This document shows positions 1-10,400 of a stretch of 64,000 nucleotides of DNA, piece by piece. The notes below the pieces were generated by a model. It was given only the letters and a program-made list of their open reading frames with translations, searched no databases and was not told the DNA's origin. The translations under genes were made by a program, and so were the position numbers. The first letter of the stretch is position 1. Every line of letters begins with the position of its first letter. Source of the DNA: Burkholderiales bacterium (GTDB lineage Bacteria; Pseudomonadota; Gammaproteobacteria; Burkholderiales; Burkholderiaceae_C); NCBI GenBank assembly GCA_018969975.1, contig JAGWXI010000001.1:1-64000 (forward strand), given 5' to 3'.

Positions 1-65
1 TCTCCTTGCACATCACCAAGCTGCTGGTTAGCGCGATCAAAGTAGAGGGTGGTTGAGATTTTCAT
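1..65 (-). CDS. flgL: FlgL, hook-filament junction protein (5' end only)
   Basis: Only the first 21 or so codons are in the window; the gene runs off the left edge. The start is the ATG read from 65 to 63. The visible N-terminus (MKISTTLYFDRANQQLG) matches the usual beginning of FlgL (HAP3), which together with FlgK joins the flagellar hook to the filament. It lies 15 bp downstream of flgK on the same strand, the normal flgK-flgL order, so it is the last visible gene of the flgB operon. Domain content beyond the edge cannot be judged. Confidence 0.85.
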   Translation of the reverse strand, partial: MKISTTLYFDRANQQLGDVQG

Positions 66-80
66 AATGCAATGCCTCTA

Positions 81-3000
81 TCAACGGATTTGAACAATGG
101 CGTCAAACAAAGTACCCGAGATCTGCAGCGCTTTTGCAGATGCTTGATACGCTTGTTGGTAACGAATCAAGGAGGCGGCTTCTTCGTCCAAATTTACGCC
201 TGAAACTTTGTCGCGTGCAGCCACGGCCTGGTCGTTTACAACGGTTAGGGCTTGTTGGGTAATGGTGGCTTGTTGGGCCAAGTTACCCACGTTGTTGATC
301 TGGTCGATATAGGTGTTGGCCAATGTTTTTCCGGTGATGACTGGCTTTTTAGCCAAGTCCACCATATCGAGCATATTGATGTTGTTGCCGAGCCCGTCAT
401 GGTTGCCATCCACTTGAAAACTGTCCCCAATATTGGGGGTGAAACTCAATTTGATTTGTAAGCCCTGAAAACTAATTATGGGTTCGAGCTGGGTTGGATC
501 GTAGTAACGGTCTGCAAGCTGGCTACCTGTTTTTGCATCCACTATGGTGTAGCGGTCTGCTGCTGTGAACTTGACCACCAACGACTGCGATCTCAAGTTA
601 TCCCGCATATTTAAAGGCTTGCCCTCGTAACTGGCAGCAACGCTGGACTTTCCTTGTCCGGTGATGAAGACCAATAAATCGTCTTGCGAACCATCTTCTA
701 TATATGCGCCAGTTCTTAATCCTGCATTTGCCAAGTCAAAAGGCGAACCTGTTTTGGGTGGATCGCCATATGTACCAAAAGAAAATCGTATGGACGACTT
801 CGAAGGGTCGTTTGCGAGTTGCAATTTCAAACGCTCTTCAACGGTGTAATCTATCGGCTCCAAGCCCAAGGCATTTTGTTCATAAGTTCCATCTGGGTTT
901 TTACGTGGCCCTATAGAAATAGCCGCTTCACCCGATAAGTCGATAGTGGAGAGGACCAAGTCTCCGTAAAAACCCATAAAAGCTTTGATGCCTGGACTGG
1001 GGCTGAGCGTGGGATCATTGATTTTTTCTGCTAATTGTTGAACGCTTGTAATACCCACCATATCGATGGTGACGCCGTTGATCTCGAGTTGTTTATTGAA
1101 GTCCACATTGGTGCTGGGAATACTTAACTCGCGCACGATTTGCGTCATGCGCACCTGGCCGTTGTAAGTAATGGGAGCAACGCCTAGCGCATTACCGTCA
1201 CCGTTGACGGTAGGTGTTGGGTTGATTTTGATGGGAACGCCCGTAGGCACTGCGCTGATGACCAAGTCGCCTTGCTGCACACTGGCAATGACACCAATCG
1301 CACTGGTGCCATTGATGGCAGCGACTAAGGAGGTGACGTCTTTGTAGCCCGCTGGCACTAACTGGTCGTTGATACGCAGGGGCCGCTTGTAGTCTAGTTG
1401 CTGTGAGGGCACCCGGATGTCGTTGTAGACCAATGCACGAACATTGGTTCTAGAAGTCAAACTGTTGGCGACTGAAAAATTACCGCCTGAGCTAAGACCA
1501 GAGTTAGGGGTCAAGACGATATTGCTGAGCGAACGACCTAGCCCATCTTTGATGTGCAAGTCGGTTCCATTGCTGTCCACGCGCACAGTGATGTAGTTTG
1601 TACCGTCTGCCAAACGGAGGCTGGCTTCCAAATCGCCTGCGAGTGTCTCTAAATCATTAGGGATGGGGTTGAGGTTTTGAACACTCAAGGCCACCCCGCC
1701 TAGCGTTAAGGCAATTCCGCTGAATGTGGGCTCGGTGATGTCAACTGTGGATGCACCATTGACCCAATTAGCCACATCCTCTGGGGTCAATGGCAAATTG
1801 GGTTGTGTTTCTAATGCTGGCAATTGGACCCCGTTGAGGTTGATTGCTCCAGCCTGAATTTGGGTACCAGCAGGGTTATCGGTGATGCGGCTAGTCTCCA
1901 TCACAGCCGGCTTGGCAATAGGCGGCGCCGCTACCCCATTTCTATCAAAGGTCTGGGCATAACGCACTTCTGCCATAGCACCATAAAAGATGTCCATGCC
2001 CCTATAACCGTCTGGGCCCGACTTGTTGAGATATTCGTTGCTATAGATAGAGTTAAGAACAAAGCCGTTTTCGGCATTGAGCATTTGAAATTTTTCGGTC
2101 TCCGTCAGCGTCTTACCCAGCAACTGGCGTCCATCGCGGGTGAGCACCTGCAGTTGTTGGCCAGGCTTGGCATCGTCTAAAAAGAATGTCGCTTTCACTC
2201 CGGCAGCCAAGGTAGTCACAGGCGCCATAACCCGCGCTCCGTCGACCTTGATGGTGACGCCAGCTGAAGGGTTGGGGTTGTTGACCAAGTTGGTATTGCT
2301 GATGCCCAAGGGTGTTGGGCTAGGTACAAATGCAACACTCGCCCGCGTATTGCTGGAGTTGGCTTGGTTTTCAGTCACCCGAAACTGCGCTGCAGTGGCA
2401 ACCCGCATGGCGTCATTCAAAGACACTTTGATAGCTGCTGCCTCTTCTGCGATGCTGGAGTCCAACACAAATAAGTCTTGCCCGGTTTGGCCATAGCCAT
2501 CGATTCCATTGGTTTGGATCAGATTGGTTTCATGCACCAATGTTTTGGCCAAAAAGTTCAAGCTCTTTTGCGCTGGCTCCAACACCTGGCTGATAAAGGT
2601 TTGTAATCCACCCAATTGGCCACCACTTGCAGAGGCCAAAGACTCGCTGTTGCCATAGGGGTCTAACAAGAGCTCTAACTTGCCTGGTACAGAAGTGTCA
2701 ATACCAATAGGCCGCGACTTCATGCCATTGACCACAATGCCTTGCGAGGCAGTGCTGCCAAGCGCCACATTGACCGAACCGTTGGTGTTGAAAGTCGTTT
2801 TGATCCGAACCAAATTGGAGAGTTGGCGCAAGATCAGATCGCGTCGGTCCAAAATTTCAGATGACTGTCCATCTTCAGTGGCAGAACTTGCCATGTTTTG
2901 GTTGACCAAGGCCAATTGGCTGGTCAAGGTGTTGACTTGTTTGGTGGTGCTCTCGAGCGCTTGGTTGGTCTCTGTACCTACCAAACCCAATTGTCCAGAG

Positions 3001-3440
3001 AGTTCTGCAAAGCGCGAACTCACGCCTTCTGCGCCACGTAAAAACGAACTTCTCAAGACGGAGGAAGCGGGGTCTGCCGACAAGGCATTGGCCGCAGAGA
3101 AAAAATCATCCAACGCAGAGCTCAAGCCCACGCTTTTGTCACCCATGATGTCCATCACGCGCTTGGTGTAGTTCACCATCGGCTCTTGGCTAGACAAATC
3201 GCTGGTGCTGTTGCGCAAATTCGATTCGGCAAACGCATCAAACTGGCGCTTCACCGCTTGCAACGCCACGCCTGTTCCAAAGAACATATTGGCGGCTTTG
3301 GTGGGCGCTGTGTCTTTCAACACCACGTCTTGACGCGAATAACCTTCGGTGTTGACGTTAGCAATGTTGTTACTCACCGTGCCCAAAGCACGTTGGTAGG
3401 ACGCTACCGCATTACTGGCAATGCCAATGATGTCACTCAT
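81..3440 (-). CDS. flgK: FlgK, hook-associated protein 1, greatly enlarged
   Basis: First hook-filament junction protein, exported through the flagellar type III system. The N-terminus (MSDIIGIASNAVASYQRAL, then NNIANVNTEGYSRQ) and the C-terminus (NLDEEAASLIRYQQAYQASAKALQ) are the conserved FlgK coiled-coil ends. Length is 1119 aa, about twice the ~550 aa of enterobacterial FlgK. The extra material lies roughly between residues 360 and 1010. It includes a module at about 575-645 that resembles part of the FlgE of this cluster. It also includes two tandem units at about 673-759 and 770-865, both ending in an NALG-x-x-PI-x-Y signature. The start ATG overlaps the flgJ stop by 4 bp, so translation is probably coupled. 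The identity is secure; the origin of the enlargement is inference. Confidence 0.95.
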   Translation of the reverse strand: MSDIIGIASNAVASYQRALGTVSNNIANVNTEGYSRQDVVLKDTAPTKAANMFFGTGVALQAVKRQFDAFAESNLRNSTSDLSSQEPMVNYTKRVMDIMGDKSVGLSSALDDFFSAANALSADPASSVLRSSFLRGAEGVSSRFAELSGQLGLVGTETNQALESTTKQVNTLTSQLALVNQNMASSATEDGQSSEILDRRDLILRQLSNLVRIKTTFNTNGSVNVALGSTASQGIVVNGMKSRPIGIDTSVPGKLELLLDPYGNSESLASASGGQLGGLQTFISQVLEPAQKSLNFLAKTLVHETNLIQTNGIDGYGQTGQDLFVLDSSIAEEAAAIKVSLNDAMRVATAAQFRVTENQANSSNTRASVAFVPSPTPLGISNTNLVNNPNPSAGVTIKVDGARVMAPVTTLAAGVKATFFLDDAKPGQQLQVLTRDGRQLLGKTLTETEKFQMLNAENGFVLNSIYSNEYLNKSGPDGYRGMDIFYGAMAEVRYAQTFDRNGVAAPPIAKPAVMETSRITDNPAGTQIQAGAINLNGVQLPALETQPNLPLTPEDVANWVNGASTVDITEPTFSGIALTLGGVALSVQNLNPIPNDLETLAGDLEASLRLADGTNYITVRVDSNGTDLHIKDGLGRSLSNIVLTPNSGLSSGGNFSVANSLTSRTNVRALVYNDIRVPSQQLDYKRPLRINDQLVPAGYKDVTSLVAAINGTSAIGVIASVQQGDLVISAVPTGVPIKINPTPTVNGDGNALGVAPITYNGQVRMTQIVRELSIPSTNVDFNKQLEINGVTIDMVGITSVQQLAEKINDPTLSPSPGIKAFMGFYGDLVLSTIDLSGEAAISIGPRKNPDGTYEQNALGLEPIDYTVEERLKLQLANDPSKSSIRFSFGTYGDPPKTGSPFDLANAGLRTGAYIEDGSQDDLLVFITGQGKSSVAASYEGKPLNMRDNLRSQSLVVKFTAADRYTIVDAKTGSQLADRYYDPTQLEPIISFQGLQIKLSFTPNIGDSFQVDGNHDGLGNNINMLDMVDLAKKPVITGKTLANTYIDQINNVGNLAQQATITQQALTVVNDQAVAARDKVSGVNLDEEAASLIRYQQAYQASAKALQISGTLFDAIVQIR

Positions 3441-3946
3441 GGGCCGCCTCCATTAATCTTGAAGGCCTTGGGCTCGATAGACAGTGGTTTGACTTTGTCC
3501 ACAACTAAGGGAATTGCTTTGCCCATCTGGCGATTGAGTGCCATAGGGCTCGCCTCAGGGCGCAACGGTATCGCTGCTTGCGCTTGGCGCGCGTTGAGCA
3601 CTTCTAATGCGCTTGTGGGCGTAGACGCCATTTGTTGTTTGACCGCTTTGGCCATAAAGTCAGCCACTCCCAGTGCGCCACGTTTGGCCATTTGCACCGA
3701 GATTTCTTTGTCAAACATGTTCTCGAAGGTTTCCATTCCGGCGGATTGGTTCTCTTCGTCTTTCATGCCCGCATTAGCTTCGCGCATGGACTTCAACATC
3801 ATTTGCAAAAACAAACCTTCAAACTGTTGCGCCGATTCTTTCAGCGCTTTGTCTTGGTTTTGTTGTGCTTGTCCACGCAACTCGCCCAAACCCGAAAAGT
3901 CCAGATAGGACTTCGCAGTTGCGTTGTTGTCGATGGAGCTACTCAT
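3437..3946 (-). CDS. flgJ: FlgJ, rod-binding protein without the hydrolase domain
   Basis: Rod cap/scaffold protein for assembly of the flagellar rod in the periplasm. The 169 aa contain the rod-binding domain at about residues 25-110 (ESAQQFEGLFLQMMLKSMR, then MFDKEISVQMAKRGALGVADFM). Enterobacterial and many betaproteobacterial FlgJ proteins are about 300 aa and carry a C-terminal peptidoglycan hydrolase domain. Here only a short Pro/Ala-containing tail follows. The missing muralytic activity may be supplied by the LysM/transglycosylase protein encoded at 12991-14163 (inference). It lies 11 bp after flgI and overlaps flgK by 4 bp. Confidence 0.9.
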   Translation of the reverse strand: MSSSIDNNATAKSYLDFSGLGELRGQAQQNQDKALKESAQQFEGLFLQMMLKSMREANAGMKDEENQSAGMETFENMFDKEISVQMAKRGALGVADFMAKAVKQQMASTPTSALEVLNARQAQAAIPLRPEASPMALNRQMGKAIPLVVDKVKPLSIEPKAFKINGGGP

Positions 3947-3957
3947 GGTGCGCTCGC

Positions 3958-5097
3958 TTAAATGATGACCAATTCAGCGCGCAGGCTTCCAGAGCTCTTT
4001 AAAGCTTCCAAGATCGCGATCAATGCAGAAGGTGTTGCGCCAATTTGGTTAACTGCATCGACAATTTGCCGCAGCTCCACGCCGGGCTGGAACAAGAACA
4101 TAGGTTTGTTCGGTTCGCCCACATCAATGGCCGCGTTTTGTACCTCGGTGGTTTGTCCCGCTGCAAGAGCGTTGGGTTGCGACACCTCATTGGTTGCAGT
4201 AATCGCTACTGAGATCGTGCCGTGCGAGACAGCCGCAGCGGTCACCCGCACGGAGCGGTTAATCACAACCGTACCAGTGCGTGAGTTAATGACAACGCGC
4301 GCTGGTGGTTCACCGGGTGTGACTTCAAGTGCTTCGACCATACTCATAAATGAGACGCGTTGGTTCAAGTTTTTAGGGGCTCGTACCGATACCGAAACAC
4401 CATCCAAGGCTTGTGCAACGTCACCGCCAAATTTTTTATTGATCGCGTTGACGATAGCAGTCGTTGTTGAAAAATCGTTTTCACGAATATTCAAAATAAT
4501 GTTTTCAGAAGACTCAAATGGCGTGTCAACAATGCGCTCAACAATCGCGCCGCCCGGAATTCTGGCCGAGGTAGGCACACCAATAAGCACTTTCGAGCCC
4601 GCAGCATTGGCGTCAATGCCGGTTGCTGTCAAAGCGCCTTGGGCAAGGGCGTAAATTTCGCCGTCCACACCACGCATGGCTGTCATGATCAAGCTGCCGC
4701 CGCGCAAACTAGTGGCTTTACCAATTGCAGACACATTGATATCGATGCGCTGGCCTGGCTTGGCAAATCCGGGCAGATCGGCGGTGACCAACACTGCAGC
4801 AGTGTTTTTAATATCGATTCGGGCAGCGGATGCTGCTGTTTCAAAGTCGGTCAATGGGCCGTCGATACGTACACCCATTTGCGCCAACATGGCTTTCATG
4901 CTTTGTGTGGTGAAGGGCACCGAGGCATCGTCACCCGTGCCTTGCAAGCCTACTACCAAGCCATAACCAATCAATTGGTTAGGGCGTTGCGCAGCTAAAG
5001 TGGCCAAGTCTTTGACGCGGTCTGCCAAGGCACTGCCGGCAAGCAACACCAAAAGACTTGCAACACAAGCTCGTAAATAAGAAGAACAACGCAACAT
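3958..5097 (-). CDS. flgI: FlgI, flagellar P-ring protein
   Basis: Forms the periplasmic P ring around the rod at the peptidoglycan layer. The ATG at 5097 begins a clear Sec signal peptide (hydrophobic core ACVASLLVLLAGSALA, cleavage before DRVKDLA), and a GAGAG-like ribosome site lies upstream. An in-frame TTG nine bases earlier is less likely. The mature part begins with the family signature DRVKDLATLAAQRPNQLIGYG and continues LVVGLQGTGDD. The C-terminus (IGATPSALIAILEALKSSGSL) is also typical. At 379 aa it is the usual family length. It lies between flgH and flgJ in the standard order. FlgA, encoded at 14267, would be its chaperone. Confidence 0.95.
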   Translation of the reverse strand: MLRCSSYLRACVASLLVLLAGSALADRVKDLATLAAQRPNQLIGYGLVVGLQGTGDDASVPFTTQSMKAMLAQMGVRIDGPLTDFETAASAARIDIKNTAAVLVTADLPGFAKPGQRIDINVSAIGKATSLRGGSLIMTAMRGVDGEIYALAQGALTATGIDANAAGSKVLIGVPTSARIPGGAIVERIVDTPFESSENIILNIRENDFSTTTAIVNAINKKFGGDVAQALDGVSVSVRAPKNLNQRVSFMSMVEALEVTPGEPPARVVINSRTGTVVINRSVRVTAAAVSHGTISVAITATNEVSQPNALAAGQTTEVQNAAIDVGEPNKPMFLFQPGVELRQIVDAVNQIGATPSALIAILEALKSSGSLRAELVII

Positions 5098-5118
5098 AAG
5101 ATCCAACTCTCTTCAAGA

Positions 5119-5808
5119 TTAAAAAGGCCAGAATTTATGCATCAAAGTGGTACCCCAGCCTGCGCGCGTGGCGTTGGCCAAGTCCCCAGATCCACGGTAG
5201 GCAATTTGTGCATTGGCCAAGCGGCGCGATTGCACTGTGCTGTTGGGGCCAACGTCTTCAGGGCGTATCACGCCTGAGACTTGAATCACTTCAGTGCCTT
5301 CAGCCAAGCCGAGTTTTTTCTCGCCACGCACCATCAGGTTGCCATTAGCCAAGATTTCAACGACGGTGACAGCCACTGATCCAGACAAAGTAGCTTGTTG
5401 GTCTGCAGTGCCTTTACCGGTGCTGCTGGTTTTGTTGTTAGCAAGGTCAATACCGTCTAACAAGGGATGTAATTTGCCAACGGTTGTGCTGGCGCCTGAG
5501 GGTAAAGAATTTTTTGCCTCGCGACTGACATCGGTGTTTTGCGTGCGTGCGGCTTGGGTTGATTCATTCAACAACACAGTGATGATGTCACCGACTTGGT
5601 AATTTCTTCCACGTCCAAACCATGCATCGCTTTGGCGGTTGCTGTAGATGCCGCCTGTAGAGACTTTGACAGCATCTTTGGCCAATGGGTAGACTGGCTG
5701 AAAGTCTGGCGAAGGCTTTAAAACCATATCGACAGGCTCGGTTGCACAGCCTTGCAACAAGACCAACAACGCTGCTGGTAGTAATAAAAGGGGTGTGAGT
5801 TTCATCAT
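5119..5808 (-). CDS. flgH: FlgH, flagellar L-ring lipoprotein
   Basis: Outer-membrane L ring surrounding the distal rod. The 229 aa begin with a lipoprotein signal: hydrophobic Leu-rich core and lipobox LLQGC, with Cys21 as the lipidation site. The conserved FlgH motifs follow: SDAWFGRGRNYQVGDIITVLL, then VVEILANGNLMVRGEKKL, and the C-terminal QIAYRGSGDLANATRAGWG. It lies 9 bp after flgG and 21 bp before flgI. Two adjacent ATG codons (5808 and 5805) are possible starts; the first is reported. Confidence 0.95.
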   Translation of the reverse strand: MMKLTPLLLLPAALLVLLQGCATEPVDMVLKPSPDFQPVYPLAKDAVKVSTGGIYSNRQSDAWFGRGRNYQVGDIITVLLNESTQAARTQNTDVSREAKNSLPSGASTTVGKLHPLLDGIDLANNKTSSTGKGTADQQATLSGSVAVTVVEILANGNLMVRGEKKLGLAEGTEVIQVSGVIRPEDVGPNSTVQSRRLANAQIAYRGSGDLANATRAGWGTTLMHKFWPF

Positions 5809-5817
5809 GAACCTTTT

Positions 5818-6603
5818 TCAAACGTTTTGGTTCAAGAACTTCAACATGCCGTCTACAGCAGAGATTGCTTTCGAGTTGATTTCGTAGGCGCGCTGGGTCT
5901 CGATCATGTTGACCATTTCTTCCACCACGTTGACGTTGGAAGCTTCTAAGGAACCTTGCTTGAGGGTGCCTGCACCGTTTAAACCGGGTTGCAAAATTTG
6001 TACTTGTCCGCTAGAGGGCGAAGCTTCGTACAAGTTATTACCCACTGGCTTTAAACCACTGGGATTGACAAAACGCGCGATTTGAATTTGTCCAAGCACT
6101 TGTGCGCCTTGGCCGGCGATCAACTCCACCGAGGTGGTGCCGTCTTGACCAATGGTCACCGATGCTGCATTGTTAGGAATAGTGATCGCAGGCACCAAAG
6201 GAAATCCCAAGGCCGTGACGATTTGTCCGGTGTTGGAGATTTTGAAATTTCCATCGCGTGTGTACGAGTTGGTGCCATCAGGCATTTGAATTTGAAAATA
6301 ACCATCCCCCATGACTGCAACATCCAAGGGCGATTGGGTATTGATGATGTTGCCTTGTAAGTGCAGCTTTTCAGTCGCGTTGATCTTCACACCAGTACCT
6401 AGCATCAAGCCAGTGGGCGATAAAGTGTTTTGCGAAGTTTGGCCGCCGGGTTGTTTGATGTTTTGGTAGAGCAAATCTTCAAAGACAGCACGATCGCGCT
6501 TAAAGCCCGTGGTGCTCACGTTGGCCAAGTTGTTGGAGATGACGTTCATGCGCGTTTGTTGCGCGTCAAGTCCTGTTTTGGCTACCCATAAAGATGCGTC
6601 CAT
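5818..6603 (-). CDS. flgG: FlgG, distal rod protein
   Basis: Forms the distal part of the flagellar rod that crosses the P and L rings. Its 261 aa match FlgG length. The N-terminal rod-protein motif ([32 protein letters not shown]) and the C-terminal motif ([27 protein letters not shown]) are complete; these ends form the shared axial coiled-coil. Residues [18 protein letters not shown] mark the D1-domain core common to FlgE, FlgF and FlgG. It lies between flgF (27 bp) and flgH (9 bp). Confidence 0.96.
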   Translation of the reverse strand: MDASLWVAKTGLDAQQTRMNVISNNLANVSTTGFKRDRAVFEDLLYQNIKQPGGQTSQNTLSPTGLMLGTGVKINATEKLHLQGNIINTQSPLDVAVMGDGYFQIQMPDGTNSYTRDGNFKISNTGQIVTALGFPLVPAITIPNNAASVTIGQDGTTSVELIAGQGAQVLGQIQIARFVNPSGLKPVGNNLYEASPSSGQVQILQPGLNGAGTLKQGSLEASNVNVVEEMVNMIETQRAYEINSKAISAVDGMLKFLNQNV

Positions 6604-6630
6604 GGTGGTTCGCTCCGGTTAATTCTTCAA

Positions 6631-7395
6631 TTAGGCAATCTTCATCATCGAAGCGCCTGACTCGTCGTTGGACTTGCTTTCTTTGATCAAACGCACTTGG
6701 TGTTCAAAATTGCGGCTATGTTCAATCAGCTTGACCATCATTGCCATTGGATTGACACTGCTGCCCTCGAGGGCTTGGGGTGTCAAAGAAACGGGCTCCG
6801 TACCATTTGCAATGTCCGTGCCAGGGGGGCTTTCGTCCACCGCAAATAAACCGTCGTTGCGCTTAATCAGGTTGGTGTTGCTGGCGTCGCGCATCATGAG
6901 CTGGGCAATCGCTTGCTGAACAGGAATACCCTGCTGCGCAGGGTCTGTGGCATACAGCGTGCCAGAGGGGCTAAATGAAATTTTGAATCCTTGGGGCACA
7001 GTGATGGGCCCACCGCCGTCACTTTGCACGATATGTCCGGAACCGGTCTCAAGCACGCCGTTGGAGTTAACTTTGAGGTCGCCACGGCGGGTAAATGCCA
7101 GTTTCCCGTCACTTCCTGTGACGCCTAAAACTGTTTTGTGGTTCATCGAAACATCTAAGTCACGACCCGTCACCATCAACGGGCCCGCCTCCAGGTTGAC
7201 GCGGTCTGTGGTGATCAAACGCGGTTGCATGCGCGTGTCAAATCCAAAACCCACGGCCAGTTCAGGCTGGATATTGGCTTCGAAAGTTCGCTTAAAACCA
7301 ACGGTAGAGACGTTGGCGAGGTCGTTGGTCAACTGTTGGCGAATCAACCGCTCTTCGTTGATCGTCGACATCGCGTTAAAGGCTAAGCGGTCCAT
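6631..7395 (-). CDS. flgF: FlgF, proximal rod protein
   Basis: Rod component of the basal body. The 254 aa carry the rod/hook N-terminal signature (LIRQQLTNDLANVSTVGFKR) and the C-terminal signature (SSVNPMAMMVKLIEHSRNFEHQVRLI). This weaker, atypical version fits FlgF rather than FlgG, as does the position between flgE and flgG. A moderately diverged N-terminus (MDRLAFNAMSTINEERL) replaces the usual start of the family. No signal peptide is present, as expected for a type III export substrate. Confidence 0.92.
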   Translation of the reverse strand: MDRLAFNAMSTINEERLIRQQLTNDLANVSTVGFKRTFEANIQPELAVGFGFDTRMQPRLITTDRVNLEAGPLMVTGRDLDVSMNHKTVLGVTGSDGKLAFTRRGDLKVNSNGVLETGSGHIVQSDGGGPITVPQGFKISFSPSGTLYATDPAQQGIPVQQAIAQLMMRDASNTNLIKRNDGLFAVDESPPGTDIANGTEPVSLTPQALEGSSVNPMAMMVKLIEHSRNFEHQVRLIKESKSNDESGASMMKIA

Positions 7396-7419
7396 GGTTT
7401 ATCCCATCAAATGGCGTAA

Positions 7420-10400
7420 TTAGTTACGAATCTGGATGATGGTGGACGTCAACGAGGTCGATGTTTCCATCGCCTTGGCGTTGGCTTGGAAGTTACGCTG
7501 CTCGGTAATCAAGTCCACCAATTCTTGGGTCAAGTCCACGTTCGCACGTTCGGTCGCGCCAGAGCGCACCGTTCCGTAACCCGCAGAACCCGCCTCACCG
7601 TACTTGGGAACACCTGAGTCAGATGTTTTGTAGTAGCTGGTGTCACCAATCTGGCGCAAACCAGAGGCGTTAGAGAAGTTGACCAACACCACTTTGCCCA
7701 AGGACTTTTGTGAACCGTTGGAGTAGCTGGCGTTGACCAAGCCGTCGTCTTTGATCGCCAATCCGACCAAGTCACCTTCGGGTGCACCGTCTTGCGATTG
7801 CGACAGCACCGCGTAGGGTGACGCGAACTGGGTTGACTTGGAGTAGTCGATGTTGATGGTCAAAGAACCTTTACCGTTTGGCAGATACACAGTGTCTAAC
7901 TGCGCACCTTGCTTCGGTGACACCAAGTTACCCGTGGTGTCAAAGGTCAGCTCACCTTTGTCTAAGTAGATAGGCGACCACTCCGGCAAGGTATCAAAAC
8001 CTGCCGCGTTAGAAGCCTCTTTACCGAATCCGTCGATATAAACCGTCGATCCTTTGTTGTCTTTAAAGGGCGTAGGTTTGATCCACGTAGTGGTTCTACC
8101 GAATTTCGCATCTAAGCCGTCCACACCCCAACGGGCGTCGCCTGTTACTTTGATGTACGAGTCGGTCGAAGCCGTTGCTGTTGTAAAAATTAAAGAGTTC
8201 TTTACGCTGTCGTAAGTGACTTTGACACCGTCAATAGTTTGTGGAGACAAGCCGCCGACTGAAGGGCCTTGCAAATTGTTGATGCCCGATTGCAATGCCT
8301 CCATGAAAGTACCCAATGTGTAGGTGTCTTTGGGAGGAATGACCACGGTACCTGTCACCCCGTTGACGGAGACCACAAACTTGTTGTTGGTGTCGTCGAC
8401 GGAGAAGTTGTTGTCTACGTTCACCGCCATGCTGTTACCTTGCAAAACAGCTGGGTAAGACTTGGTACCACGCAAAGCATCAATTTTGGAAGCAGAGACG
8501 ATGTAATTGGCTGGGTCACCCGTCAGGCCCAAGCCCTTAGAAGTTTGGGTTGCCAAACTATTGGGCTTGATATTGCTCACCGTCACGCTAGAGCTGTCGC
8601 CCGTCGAGCCTGACTTGAATACAAAACCACCTTTCACCGCGTCGTATTCCACCTTGACACCAAAACGCTGGTCATTGATCGCGCGGTATGAAGCTGTAGA
8701 GGCTGCTGGAGCCAATGTCAAGCCGACTGATTCGTCGTTAACGCCTTGCACAATCGGGTTGGTCAATCCGATAGAGCTTTGTGCGCTAGAGATCGTTATC
8801 TTGTCGTTACCTGCGGAAGTAAACATGAGTTTTTGCAACACGGTGTCGTAGGACACTTTGACTTTTCCTGCATACGACGGATTGGCGTCGACGATGGCTT
8901 GCGTTGCTTTCACCATGTCTTCATAGCGCATATTTTTTTTGTCGTCGCCTGCCTGCGACAAGTCAATATCCAAGGGCGCTGGAGGCGTGGCTCCACCGGC
9001 TGGTGTCAATTGCACTGTGAACGTTGCACCCACCAAGGAAGAGAAGTTGAATGGTTTCTCATCGCCATACGCACGGTTAATGCTGTTGGTTAACTCTGCC
9101 GCGATTTGGGCACCCGACAAGCGCAGGTTAGAACCCACCAAACGGTCTAGCCCGATGGTGACCGGGTCGATTGAGTTGTCGACGTTGATCGAGAACAAGT
9201 CTTTGAGGTCGTCAATACTTTTCTTACCCGCAAATTGCGGCGCAGCGGGAACCCCGTTGCTACCCAGCGGATTAGGGGTAGCGAGGTCGTTGATTTGGGT
9301 AAAGCTTGTTCCGTTACCTTGGTAAAACTTCAAAGCGCCCGTAATGGCAGCCGCATTGGCCGTGGTAGGGTCTTTGGCAGTTACTTTAACAACGCCACCT
9401 ACTGCAGACGCTACATACGATTGGGCAAATGTGGCTTCGCTGTTCAAGGCCAAGACAAACGCATTGATACTGTTAGCAGTGACGGTGATGGGCGACGCAT
9501 CAGGGCCAAAAGTGGCTTTGAAAGAGGCGCTGGTGGTATCAAAGGTGTAATCGGCACTGCTGCGTGGATAAGGTGTGCTGTTTAAGGCTATGGCTCCTGC
9601 AGCCAGCGGCGTACCCGCTTGGGCCAAAGTAAGCGCTGCAGCGATGTCTTCAGCTGGCAAATTAGGGTCGATCGCTGTTACTTTTAAATCACCGCTGGTA
9701 AAGACCGTGGTACCTGTGCTAGTTCCACCAGTTGGCGTGGAAGGCGCCAAAGTGGCACTGGTTATTTGTCGACCGGCGGCATCCACCACTTTGAGCGAGC
9801 CTGCGGTAGTCGTGCCTTGCCATGAAACCGATATATCCGTCCTTCCGCCATCTTCGCGGCGCAGCCTGCTCTCTATCGTTGCAGCCAGTGAAGCTCCTGA
9901 AGCGGAGTCAGGTGCCAGGTTGTTGATAGTGATGGTCTTGCCACCAATATTCATACCAAAAGAGGCAAAGTCTCCAGCAGCTGCTGGAGAGTTAAAGGCG
10001 ACGGTGGGCAATGTGGCTGAGGTTGGCACTTGCGCCACATACTTGGCTCCGAAGTCCGAGTTGGCGTTGAGGGCCTTGGCCAAGGATGCCGTGGTGAGCT
10101 CTTTGGTAGCTTCTACGGGAACTGAAACAGTTTTCTTGGCGCCGTCTGGACCGAATGTCAAAGTGACCGAATCTGTTGGCACGCCACTGGTGCTCAGAGA
10201 GTAAGTAACAGCGCTGCTACCTTGTTTCCAAAGCAAGTCAGATTTATTGAGGTTTTGGTAGGTTGCAAAGTCCACACCATCGTTGGATCCCGTACCTAAG
10301 TTAATCGCGCTACCCCCTGTCACTGCAGCGGGTTGTGATGTCCGCACGTCGGTGAGTTGATTGAGGGAGAACTTATAGGTTTTTCTGGAGAATGAACTGT

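Noticed and set aside
2680..3171. 163-codon plus-strand frame inside flgK
   Set aside because: Opposite to a conserved FlgK segment, composition typical of antisense frames, no ribosome site.
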